Position numbers and translations under genes: made by a program. Under the pieces are notes generated by a model. The model saw nothing but the letters and a program-made list of their open reading frames with translations, had not been told where the DNA came from and ran no database searches. This document shows positions 23,258-34,624 of a stretch of 64,000 nt of DNA, piece by piece. The DNA is from Glebionis coronaria (Eukaryota; Streptophyta; Magnoliopsida; Asterales; Asteraceae). Every line of letters starts with the position of its first letter. Within the stretch, counting starts at the first letter, position 1. The stretch is taken from contig CM046879.1 of assembly GCA_025667525.1 (NCBI GenBank), positions 364,268,639-364,332,638 on the forward strand, written 5' to 3'.

Positions 23258-26237
23258 TGTAACACCCCATTTTGATAAATGGAATGTCACGCGTGATTAT
23301 GGCGTGTCATCAAAGCATGCAAGGTGATATGCGGTAAAACATACATGACCATAGGGAAAACCGGAATCAAACATCGGTTCCCAAACATAAGCCCAAAACA
23401 TAAATAAAGGAAATGAACTGAATAAAGACTAAACAAGCATAACTATATGAAGGCAAAAAGGAAAAGAAGTCTCTGGCAGCTTCCATCCTATGTGCGTCCT
23501 CCAAATGCTCGAGTCTTGGGTACCTGCCGTTTTGGGACATGGAAAGGAAAGTAACGGCTGAGCAAGACGCTTAGTGCACGGATGTACAATAAAGCATGAT
23601 ATAGGATAGACATGTAACATATAACAGCGGAAGACTAAGTGCTGAGTAAACTGGTTAAGTATCATGAAAACTGGTTTTATAGTTTGAAAAGCCTTATGTT
23701 TAACCTGTGAAAACTGTTTTAACATATAAATACCATAGCCCATATAGGTCATGAAAAAGGTCACGTGCATGAATACTTGGAGGGGTGAACTCATCATGCT
23801 GATTAGAGGGGATGCCTCTAATCAATATACTGATTTGGGTAGGAGGGATCAGCTCCTTGTGAAGGGTGCAAGGCACACACCACATTCACCATGATAAACT
23901 GAATAAAACATGTAACTAGGATGCACCCATACGCCCCAACTGATATAATAATATGGCCAAACTGAAAAGGGACGCCACGAGCAATCACTCCGCCGTGGGG
24001 AAGTCATAACATCGGTGCCTCCAATGCTATGGTTATGGTACCTCCATAACTAGGTGAAACTGGTCATGCTTGTATATGGCTATAGTTTATGCTAAATTAA
24101 CATAAGCAGTTCAAAACAATAAAACAAATGCTGGGGAAAACAGTTGGCTGTATACGGGGAAATCCTAATAAGGAAGGAATGTCCATACTGAAAGGACGGG
24201 AATCCGTACCTCAAGTCCAGTGAAATGAACGGAAGAAAGACTCCTACTTCTGGATCACTAACGCTACATGAATACACACGTGTATAAGTATCGATTCACT
24301 GATTACGTACTGGGTTCTGTGTCTCGTTATAGCTGATTTGGTATGTTTTAGGTCATGATTCACTGTTTAAAGCCTTAAACTGTGTTTGTCTTGTATTCTG
24401 ATTTATCTGATTAAGTATTACTGGTGATTCATGTATTAATATACTTACTGTATAATAATAAGTAACTTTCCAAAAATAGCAGGTTTCCAAAAATAGAAAG
24501 TTTCCAAAAATAGAAAGTTTCCAAAAATAGAAAGTTACCAAAAATAGAAAGTTTCCAAAAAAAGAAAGTTTCCAAAAATAGAAAGTTTCCAAAAATAGAA
24601 AGTTTCCAAAAATAGAATTTACTGCTTAAAATAGATTAGTTTCTAAAAATAGAAAGTTTCCAAAAATAGATCAGCTGCCTTAATTAAATGAGTTTCCATA
24701 TATAGAAAGTTTCCATGATTAGATTAGCTGCCTGAAATAGATTGATTTCCATATATAGAAGGTTTCCATAATTAGATTAGTTGCCTTATTTAATTAAGTT
24801 TCTATAAATAGAAGTTTCCATAATTAGAATTAAGCTGATTACATAAGCTAACATATAAGTCTAAGTGTTTAAGCTTATTTCTTAAGTCATATGATATAGT
24901 GTATAGTTTAATTATTATTTCATGTATCTTAATTAAACTATAGGTTAAGCATTTTAATTAAAGTATAACATGTATAATTAAAATGAAATGAAAAATACTT
25001 AGGTTAAAATGTGTATTATTATTAATAATAATATAACCTAAGTCATGTCTAAATTAATTAATTATAGGCATGTTTTAATAATTAATTAATTATAACTTAT
25101 AACATAAAATACTTAGGTTAAATTAATGTCATGATAAACTAATAATTAAAATAACCTAAGTCATGATTTAATTAATATTTCATGTTATTAATAATTATAT
25201 CCTAAGTTCATGATTCATAAAAATTACATGTAACATAGATCATGATTTTAACCAACGAACCGTGAACCGGGTATGAATTCGACACCGTACCCTGGGCCAA
25301 ACCCGGGGCACACGTGTCCCCTTGCTTCCGTGGGTCCCACATGAGCCAACCAAGACCAATTGTGGTCTTGGTGGTGGCGGCAATAGCAAACCAAACCCCC
25401 CTCGGGTTTGTTTTGCTAGGCGGCTAGAAACAAACACCCCTTTAAATCATTCCTTGATTTTATTTAATATCAAAACATGTTAGATCAATGATTAATTATC
25501 TTGTTTTCATAAGAAAATAATAACATGTTCATGAAAATAATCAAAGATCAAAAGAATTAAAAAGAATTAAAAAGAAGGGTTAGAAAGGTATACCACTATG
25601 TAGCTTGGAAAAAGGATGAACAAACACGTATTCTAACACTTGTTTTTAAGATCAAAATCAATCAAACACCCCCTTATGATGGTGTATAGGTGGCGGCACA
25701 AAGGAGGCAAAAAGGAGAGGAGAAAACTCTTTTTAGGGTTTTATGTTTATTTCTTGAAAAATGAAAATGAAAACATGTTTTTACTTTTACCCCCCTTAAC
25801 TTGAAAAGTCCATGGGCTAAGCCCATTTCATGCATGTGTGCCGTGGGTATGGGGGCCCCACATGGGGTACCCGTACCTTTCTCGTGTCCCGATGTTTCGT
25901 GTTCGTTCGTGGTTAAACGTGCTCGTGTTTAACGTGTTTCTGTTTAATCTAACGTGTCGTTTATCGTAAACTTAACGCTCGTAAATATATTATAAGTATT
26001 TACGTAATTATTTTAGTTAGTATTTTAAATGGTGTTCATGATTTAATTATGTTCACGTGATATATTATTAACTGTTTATCATGGGTTCGTACGTAATCGA
26101 TACTTGTCATGACATACACGTATGCACTTGCTTGATTATTAGCACATGAATGTGATCAATACTACATGAGGTAAGTTTTAATCTAGGACGTACGATCTTA
26201 AGGGCACTATTCATGGTAAAAGCATGCGGGTTTTACA
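23258..26237 (-). repeat. 5' LTR of the Tekay-like element
   Basis: 2,980 bp, the same length as the left copy. Differences noticed by eye are about 11 substitutions and no indels. It carries the same 17-bp array and AT-rich hairpins. Confidence 0.92.
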
Positions 26238-26242
26238 ATTCT

Positions 26243-28100
26243 AGATTGGATGCCATGTTTGAATTTGAAAAGTCGTCAAGAAAACCCCATGTGATGGTTT
26301 CTTGTAATCTTGTGATGCTTCCAGTTGTGAGGAACGATCCAAGCCATTGTTTTGATGTGGGGAACACGTCAATTGATCCTGTTCATTAATTCTTATGCCA
26401 AACTTTGTTCTCTTGCTCCATGTGGGTCAGGGGACAGCTGGTGAGGGGACCAGGGCAAAGTGGGGTAAATTTTTGAAGGCGAGAAAGAATTGAGTTTATG
26501 ATAAATCGTGATTTTGGAGGGTTTTGGGTTTTGATTTTAGGTTAATCAACATATTGGGTTTAGGGTTAATGAGAGTGAACAGGGTGAGGTTTGATTCTAA
26601 TTGGGGAAAAATAAAGTGTTAACCTCCCATAAATATAGTATTAAAATCAGTTTAAAAAAATCTGATTAAATAAAATAGTTAGTGGGTGATGTGGCTATGG
26701 TGATGTGGATGGTGGTGATTGGTGGGTAGATGTTTGTTGTCTTGGCGAAAATGGTCCCCAAACTTCTATAAAACATTCACAACAAGTTTCCTCAGCTTTT
26801 GTTACTTTTCCTTTGATACAACTTTAGATCACTTGTCTATTTTGGCACATCATTTTGCAAAACTTTTATCAAGGGCTTTTCATGTAAATTTGCCATTCTT
26901 CAAGGACTAATGATGATATATCTTCAATCTCCAAGGATAAATCTTGTACAAATGAATAAAGGAGGGTCATTTGTGATAAGTCTTCAAATTTGAGGGACCA
27001 ATCTTGACAAATCTTCAAACTTCAAGGGTATTTTTGGAAATTCCATTCTTGGGCCCGGTTCTGTGTGCGGCTTCATTTCCCGTGTTCGTTTTTGCTTGAT
27101 TCCTTTGTTCTTTTTGTTGATTTCACGATATCCATACCTAAAATACACAATGAACAAACACAAGCATATATTTGGGTATTTTGATGATATTTTAAGCGTT
27201 TAATCCCGATTTGGATGATGAGACTATGTATAATTATAGTCTCATCAACATGAATGTGGTTTATTAATAATATACACCGGATCATAACTCACACTTGTGT
27301 TGATGGTGTTATATTGAATCTACTTGTTAAAATTGTTAGACATATTTTGTTTAATAATTACTTATAATGCACAATAGAGTCGGTTGATAACTTGGATGTT
27401 TCATCCGAAATACTCAAGTAATTTACATTGCTATGCAATGTATAAATGTGTCATTTCCGAAAGACCAATCAAGAGTGTTCCTTTGGTTTGTGTAAACTTT
27501 GTTTATACACTTCAAAGTTATTGGCCTCAAGTTCTATTAAGGTAAATAACCTTAACTAGACTTGTTTGACAAGATATGCAATGGTGCATTCTTAACCCTC
27601 ATTAGGTCATGCATTGTGTCGCTGTGCAAGTTTCATCCTTGCTAAACTTTATTAGGCAAATGTTGGAATTACATTTTGTCTAACTTGAGAATGACTACTA
27701 GAGAATTTATGCACTAGGATCTTAATTTGACCTAACGGTTGAATTACTTCCATGTGGGAAGTTGAGTTGGTGTATAACTCGTAAAAATGGTCGTGTTTAG
27801 CCTTAATTGAGCACCTCTAGTGATAGTCTCATACTCATTCTCTAAATTGGCTAAATGGCTCTTCCTATATATGACTAATGATAGTTTACTTTGATGAACT
27901 TTGTATGTCATTAGGAGTCTTTTTCTTTTGTAGCGATTAGGTTTTTCTTAGCTTTCTTCTTACGTGCTAATTGAACCTATGTGTCTTTCCTTTGTGTGTG
28001 TTCTAGTTTTTATTGCTCTTAAGCATGACTTTATGATAAGTTAGACTAGAACATTAGAATTTGCTGAATTGGAAAATCCTCCATTCACCACCTAAACCAA
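26243..28100. other. About 1.9 kb with no recognised gene; possible exon fragment at its left end
   Basis: On the minus strand 26,384-26,243 an open frame reads TGSIDVFPTSKQWLGSF and continues to SNMASNLE at the Tekay insertion point. Beyond the insertion (15,995-15,962) the same frame continues FKNQRVD and stops. An AG acceptor-like site precedes it. It could be the last exon of a host gene cut by the insertion, but I do not recognise the protein. The rest (27,000-28,080) holds no supported gene. Confidence 0.3.
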
Positions 28101-28185
28101 GCCTCTGTAGGCGGTTCTTTAAATAGACCGCGACTCCATATCAATATTGAACCGCCGGTGGAGATAAAGAACCGCGGGCAGAAGC
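28101..28185. repeat. GGTTCC/GGAACC palindromic cassette 1
   Basis: GGCGGTTC, GACCGCG, TGAACCGCC and AGAACCGCGGG boxes within 85 bp, with CTCTG and CAGA at the ends. It lies about 220 bp upstream of the ORF2 unit of the plus-strand LARD. Its closest relative is the cassette at 54,024-54,098 (shared phrases GTAGGCGGTTCTTTA and GAACCGCGGGCAG in opposite orientation). Confidence 0.75.
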
Positions 28186-28401
28186 TCTCAAATTTGGGTT
28201 TTCTGAAACTTCCCAATTGTTCCAACACCCTTTGGAATCTTTGTTTTAAACCTTTCATCACTCCCAAAATATCTTAGGCTTTCCCTTTTTAACACTTTAC
28301 TAGTTTGGATCATCCCCTCACCCTTTTAAACCCTCCTTGTTAGCCATGTTCTTCACACCTCAAACCATTCATCCTTACCCCTTAAAGCACCCATTACTAC
28401 C

Positions 28402-28832
28402 ATCGTTTCTACAAGAACCTCCAATTCATCCAAAACCTCCTCTTCAAAGAGGCACCTCAAAATTAAGATTAAGTTACCCAAACTTAACTCTTCACCCTTT
28501 CACGCACCTAAGAATGAGATTGTGCCCATTCTCATCTCTTCATTACCCTCACCACCTCTTGCTCCATGCAAGACTACCTCAGCACATGGCACCAACCATT
28601 CACATGGTTCTACCTCCTCTTCATTCCAATCTAGAATGAATGAGCTAACCTCACCCTTCACTCCTAGTACTCTTTTGGATGTGACTACCCAACCTCAACC
28701 TATCCAAAGCGTTCCCATTGAGAATGACTTTGTTGAACTCTTGGTGACTTCACCTTTTACCCCACCAGATTCACCCACATCACCCATTTCACCTTTGGAG
28801 AACATAACTCCCCCTAAACCTTTCACCACCAC
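28402..28832 (+). pseudogene. LARD ORF2 copy, start codon lost, cut by the Athila element
   Basis: The frame runs from ATC at 28,402, where the inverted copy at 51,494 has ATG in the same context (VSTRTSNSSKTS follows in both), to the Athila insertion at 28,832. The product is Ser/Thr/Pro-rich: a basic KIKIKLPKL block near its N-terminus, then GSTSSSFQSRMNELTSPFTP and SPTSPISPLENI. It is about 85-90% similar to the minus-strand copy by eye. Downstream the inverted copy has a further roughly 1.1 kb that is deleted here, so sequence after the Athila insertion joins directly to an ORF3-like tail (43,440-43,530). The longer ORF from 28,337 in another frame is a shadow. Function unknown. Confidence 0.6.
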
Positions 28833-31800
28833 TGATATGAGCTAAAACTCATATCAATTTATCAACAAATAACCCTAAAACATGAAGCAAAATGCCAATT
28901 TATCTTGTAAAAACAGTATTATGTGGTATGTCTGTGTTTGTGTACACTTGTGTAGGTAAAAGGATGCATTTTCAAGCAAACAAGGAATAATCAAGCTTAA
29001 TTTGATGAAAAAGACAAAGAAGGATCAAAAGTGACAAGACTTTGAAGACAAAGGACCTATCTTGACATACTGCCAAAGATGAAGGACCAAAGTGTAAATA
29101 TATAAAAGTCAAGATCATAGTCAAATTTGGTCAACTCTCAAGTCAACTCAGTCAAAGGACCAATTTTGTTCAAGAATGAAGTTTGAAGGACCAAATATGC
29201 CAAAGAAATGAAGTGAATAGCTCAAATATATAATCTGCCAAAGTCAAGGGATCAATTCTGCCTATTTTGGAAAGTTAAACAAGTGTGATCCATGTGAATA
29301 ACTTTGGGCCAATGAGAAGCCAAGAAAGAGTGGACCTGGATTGCCACATCATGGCAATTAATACCCACTATCGCCGTCAGTCATAAATGAGCAAATCACA
29401 ACAGTTCAATCCGTGTGCACCTCATTCAACCAATGAAGACTTGACACGTGGCATCTTCAAACAAACAAAATTTCCAGGATTGATTTCAAGCTAGAGTGGA
29501 TTTCAAGAGAAGTTCTTAACATCAAACTTGCTCAAAATCAAGAGACGAATCCATTGGTCATAACCAATTAAGCTGAAATCAACTCAAGGATAAATCCCCA
29601 ATTCAAGTTCATAACCTGCAAAATCAATTGACTTCAATTGGACACGTGGAAGCCTGGGATTGGTTCCAACACGTCACCAACCGCAACTGTTCTTCTTCTC
29701 AAGTCTATAAATAGCATGCTTAGCCTTCATTTTCACGAGTAGTAGAAAAGTGTGAAAACACACACACTTTCTTGTTCTTTCACCATTTCTAGTTTTTAGC
29801 TTAACAACTCAAGAGTCTGACACACTCTTGAGTTAGTTAGTTAGTTTGTAACAACTTAACAGCTTTGTAACAACTTTTCCATTAATAAAATTCAAATTCT
29901 CACTTTCCCGCCAATTCTCATTTCCTTCTATACTATTCATACCTTGTACCATTGATACTCTTGTTGCTGTTTTGAGTTTGTTATGATCATATCTTGATCA
30001 TAACTGACTTTGTGTGAAGATTGTAGCTGTTTGTTGATTTCAGTCCAAGTTCATAGCAGTTTATGATGATTTCAAGCCATTGCAGCCTTGTTGATGATTT
30101 GTAGCTGTTTGATTGATTGTTGATAGTTGAATCTAGTGCTAAGGTGGTGGTTAGCACTTGACTAGAGAGTTCAGCACTCCTCTACTGCTCAAAGGTTACT
30201 TCAAAAGGTGAAAACGCTTCTTATTTTTGGTTCCTCTAAATTGTCAATGGCATGCTTCATTCCTAGCTAAGATCTTTGTTGATTGCATGATAATAGTTGA
30301 TTAGCCTGTTCTTGATTTGATTCTAGTCATTGTGTAGCTTAAGTGTTGCTTAATCTGCTTACTGATTTGATATGTGTCTTAGTTTTTAGCTTAATTTAGT
30401 CATTTTAGCTTTGTTATACTATTTGAGTCCTAGTTGTTTCAGTACTTGCAATTAGCTTTCACATACTTCATTCTGGTCACTGAATTTAGTGTGCTAAAGC
30501 TTTTACTCAGTTTAAACTTGTACTCAAAAGTCTTTACAAATTTCAAAAAGATCAGCAAAATGAGTGTTTGGCATTAGCTTGTATTAGATAATCAAGTGTT
30601 AAATTTTGGCAAGTTCTTATTCATTTTCAGTTACAAAGTCATATCAAGTTGTTTTAAACCATTTTCAAGTCAACATTAAGGTCAAAAAGGCAAATGGCAA
30701 TATAAAAAGTTTGGGTCATTATCAGTCAGTTTTGTTCAGAAAAGTTGTGATTTTAATTTGACTAGCATTTACTTGTTTCTTAATGAAATTCCATCAAACC
30801 AGTTCTTAATTCTAGGTCATAATACGAAGTTTTAGATTCCATAAGCATTTTGTACAGTATTCAGTAAACAAGTGGGAATAAGCAAAATTTTAAACCTATA
30901 AGCAAATGAATGTTTCTGTAACTTGTAAACTGATTTTTCATATCTCACAATCCTCTTCATAAACTGATCAATTTTCTTTTACAAATTCATTTAGTTAATG
31001 CTCATGGTTGATTTCTGAGAAATTGAGCTTATTGAAAAAGTTTTGGTCAACGCTGGTCAACATAAGCCAAATTTTAGCTTATTTCAGATTCTGAGCTTAT
31101 TATTGGATGATTTTGAACAAGACTTGATTTCCCATTCATAATTTGAGCTCATTAATCAGTTTCATTACAAAAATCTAGTTGTGCATGTCTAGATTCCTTT
31201 ACAGCTTATTTTGTGCTTATTGGAAAGTGCTTATCAGAGTTTTAGCCATTGTTATCTTATTTCCTCTTACAAGTCTAGTTGATTTTTGATTTTAAGCATT
31301 TTGCAAGTGGTTTGGTTGATTTTGGTTGAGAAATAAGCTCAAACGAGCTTATTTGTTAGTTAAGCCCGTTTTTGATTAAAAACTTTTAAAAATTGCATTT
31401 TAGTCCTTTATGTTTTGGACTGGTTTTAAACTTGGCTAAACTTACAAGATTTTAGGGTTTGCTTAAATACAGTCCTTGAACTTTCATAGTTTGTTAAAAT
31501 TTAGTTAGTTAGTTTGAATTTGTTAAGAATTGGTTAGTAGTTTACATAGTTTTCATTTTTAATCCTCATAGTTAACTGATTTTACACTTTCAGTCCTTGT
31601 ACTTGTTAGTTTTACATTTTGAGCATTTACTTTCCATAGAATTTACATTTTTAGTCCTTATAGTTGTAAAATTTACATTTTGAATTTTAATTGAATAAAT
31701 ACTTGGTATTTGCACGATGTTTTACATATAAGTAGACAATATTTTTCAATTTTGCAAGGCATTGTTTGAATTAGCAAATAGAATATCCAAAAAAATATTA

Positions 31801-31889
31801 ACAACCAAAAACAGTTAAAAACCCGATATTGTTAGGACTTTCAATTAGACAAGAACTGAGAAAAACGAACTTCATTATACAGAATTTCA
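28833..31889 (+). repeat. 5' LTR of the Athila element
   Basis: Starts TGATATGAG and ends TTTCA. The first 24 bases form a perfect hairpin (TGATATGAG, six-base loop, CTCATATCA). A TATA-like CTATAAATAG at about 29,705 could be the promoter. No gene lies inside. Confidence 0.95.
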
Positions 31890-31891
31890 AA

Positions 31892-31906
31892 TGGCGCCGC
31901 TGCCGG
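31892..31906 (+). other. Primer-binding site of the Athila element (tRNA-Asp type)
   Basis: TGGCGCCGCTGCCGG, two bases after the LTR end. It matches the tRNA-Asp 3' end complement at 14 of 15 positions. Confidence 0.92.
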
Positions 31907-32668
31907 TTCTTTGACTTTACGAGAGACTATCGATTGACGGTTTTCATTGGCTTTTGGGATCCGTTCACTTTGTGAACGTTATTTTTACGTATCATAAATC
32001 AAAAACAAATAAAAAAAATCAAAAAAATATAAAAATATATAAAAACTAAAAAATTAACAAAACAATTCTTTTCCTAAAGAATTGACCAAACAAATTAAAA
32101 AAATCCAAAAAGCAATTTTTTTCCTAAGAGATTGTACCCAAAAATATATATTATTGGATTCTCTCGGTTTTTATGTACATATATTATTTTCTCTTAAAAA
32201 CTCATAAATACAAAAATATTTTCCATATATTATTATAAGTAAATACGTATACGTATAAGAACAACCAATATACATATTCTCCATAAGTATTGCCGAGGAA
32301 ATACACCGTGTTGAGGGGCGTTCCGGTCCTTGACACATGTATCGATCAAACAAAATAAAGCAAGAATAGATAAATACTCTTAATAAGCAACAATTCGAAG
32401 AATACGAACATTTAAGTGAATAGAAAGGCGATGTGTTATAAAATGCCATCTAAGGGTCAATAGGTAATTAAGTGCTTCGCGCCACCTAACCCCCCGTTCA
32501 CTTGTGAGTATTCTAAGAAGGAAGGCTTCATTGGGGGTCTTGCACCCAAGTAGTACATACATATATATTATTTTCTTGTGGATATTTCATATTGAAACTC
32601 GAAAAGGATAATCCTTTTCTCTTCAAAGTCACACGAGAGCTTCTCTCTCATTCCTCGTATTTAGTTGC
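31907..32668 (+). other. Leader of the Athila element
   Basis: About 760 bp of AT-rich untranslated leader between primer site and gag. It contains no supported frame. Confidence 0.7.
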
Positions 32669-34624
32669 ATGCTCACTCGCGGGCGTGCACAAATACCGAT
32701 TGGTGTACAACCTCTTCCTCCGAAAAGGAAGAAAAAGAGAAAGAGTAAGACTACCACCGTCCATCAAGCCGATCACGAGAATCGTGCTTTGATTCATCCA
32801 CAACAAGAAGCCATGGCTGTTGATAACCGTTCTTTGAAGGAACGTTTGCAAACCAATGTTCATGGATATGCTAGTGCTATTAGGATTCCCGACATTCCCG
32901 CAAATACATTTGAGATAAAAATGGCTATGATTACCATGGTTTCACAAACACCTTTCTATGGTAACAAGAATGATGATCCTCATGATCACCTTAAGAGATT
33001 CCTTTCTCTTTGCAATACCATTAAGCACAATAGAGTTCCACATGATGCTATTAAGTTGATGTTAGTGCCATTTTCACTAGAGGGCCAAGCTAAGCATTGG
33101 TTAGACACCCAACCACCCGATAGTATCACCACATGGGATGGTTTCACCACTAAGTTTTTGAACAAGTTCTTTCCTCCATCTAAGACCATGGCCTTGAGAA
33201 ACTTAATTATAGGCTTTCAACAAAAACCTAGTCAATCCTTTAGTGATGCTTGGGAAGAGTATAGAGAGTTATTGAGGCGATGCCCTAACCATGGATTGGA
33301 TGACGTTCACCAAATCAATACTTTCTATAATGGACTTAAATCTCACCACCAAGATTCACTCAATGCTTCCGCGGGAGGGAATATTCTTCTTAAATCCATG
33401 TAAGAGGCCGTGGACATCATTGAGACTAAAGCAATGGTTCAAACAAACACTCAATTTGAAGAAAGGGTTCATGTTATCCAAAACACTTCTCAAACACCTT
33501 GTGATAACCAATTCCTCAAATATCACCAAGAGATCATTCAACAAGTCAAACAAGGTCAACAAGAAATGATTCAAGAGATGGTTCAAGCCATTAAGACCAT
33601 TTCATTGAACAATTCTTCAAATGATGTGAATGCCATTACTCTTTCTTGTGTAACTTGTGGAGGTCCCCATTCTTATGAACAATGTGATAAGGTGCAAGTT
33701 TATCAAGGGGAATGCTATGCTTACCAAGACGAATATCGTGAACACTTCAAGCCAAATATCAATCCAAATAACCTTTCTTACAAGTCCCAAAATTACCTTA
33801 CTCCCCCGGGATTTCCACCCCAACCACCCACCCAAATTCAACAAAATCCTCCTCAAATTTTACCAAGGAATCAAGGGCAAAGACCACCTTCGCAAGGAAA
33901 TAACTACAAGGCACCCAACAATGTTCAACATCAAGGAAATACCTTTTATCCACCACATCAAGGATTTAATCAACCACTTCCACCTTTTCCCAATCAAGGA
34001 TATGCTCTAATACCAAATCAAGCTTATCCTCAACTTCAAAATCAAGGATATGGGATGCAAGAGACTCAAGAGTATGTTGACAAGAAAATGCGTGAAATTG
34101 AGAAGAGAATGAATGACCAAATGAAACGTATATCGGATGAACAAACCAATAGGCTTTTAATGGTATTAAATCAAAGACCACAAGGGGCTTTACCTTCCAA
34201 CACACAAACAAATCCAAGGGCAAATGTCAATGCTATTACAACAAGAAGTGGAAAGACAACAAAGGATCCTTCACTTCCTAAACCTCCTATTGTTCCATCC
34301 ACTTGTGCTCCTACTTGTGACAAGCCTTCTACCTCTACTTCACCACCTCAAAATGCTCCCATTCATTCAAACACACCTTCTCAACCTATTATTACTTATC
34401 CTTTACCTTCCACACTTCCCAATAAAGAAGCTAACAAAGACAAATCTTCCACTACAACACCTATTTCACCTACACCAAAACCTACTCTTCCATATCCTTC
34501 AAGGTTGAAAAAGGACAAGTTAAAGAACAAGTATGACATCCAAGTCTCCAATTTCTTAAGGATGTTCAAGAAACTCAACATCAATATATCCTTTGCGGAA
34601 GCTCTATATGCCAAAGTTTGCTAA
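32669..34624 (+). pseudogene. gag: Athila gag, one in-frame stop
   Basis: Begins MLTRGRAQIPIG with a Lys/Arg block near residue 20 (PPKRKKKRKSK). The retrotransposon gag domain runs from about residue 85 to 240 (FYGNKNDDPHDHLKRF, LVPFSLEGQAKHWL, INTFYNGL, NASAGGN). A TAA stop at 33,401-33,403 interrupts it after LLKSM; the same frame resumes with EAVDIIETKAM and runs to 34,624. The zinc knuckle C-x2-C-x3-H-x4-C (CVTCGGPHSYEQC) is at about 33,646-33,684, followed by a Pro/Gln-rich linker. The frame ends at [10 protein letters not shown], where homologous A continues directly into the protease, so the gag/pol junction has lost the frame by a small deletion. Structural capsid and nucleocapsid role by family. 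Confidence 0.9.

Larger units (their letters stand above)
16001..26237 (-). mobile_element. Complete Tekay/Del-like Ty3/gypsy element, decayed interior
   Basis: Two 2,980-bp LTRs flank 4,277 bp of interior, with a perfect 5-bp target duplication ATTCT (15,996-16,000 and 26,238-26,242). The Met-tRNA primer site next to the right LTR and the purine tract next to the left LTR put the element on the minus strand. LTR ends are TGTAAAACCC and GGGTGTTACA, typical of Tekay/Del chromoviruses. Only fragments of RT and integrase are recognisable and no long frame survives. The LTRs differ at about 11 positions by eye, so the insertion is young while the interior looks old. It was probably mobilised in trans. 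Confidence 0.9.

Noticed and set aside
28337..28639. 100-codon His/Pro/Leu-rich ORF on the plus strand
   Set aside because: It is out of frame with the conserved LARD ORF2 reading that matches the inverted copy.
31892..31906. tRNA gene-like sequence at the primer sites
   Set aside because: Only the 3'-end complement of about 15-18 bases is present. No cloverleaf surrounds it.
34593..34624. Programmed frameshift between gag and pol of the Athila element
   Set aside because: The homologous elements read gag into protease in one frame, and the sequence at the junction is shortened. A chance deletion explains it better.
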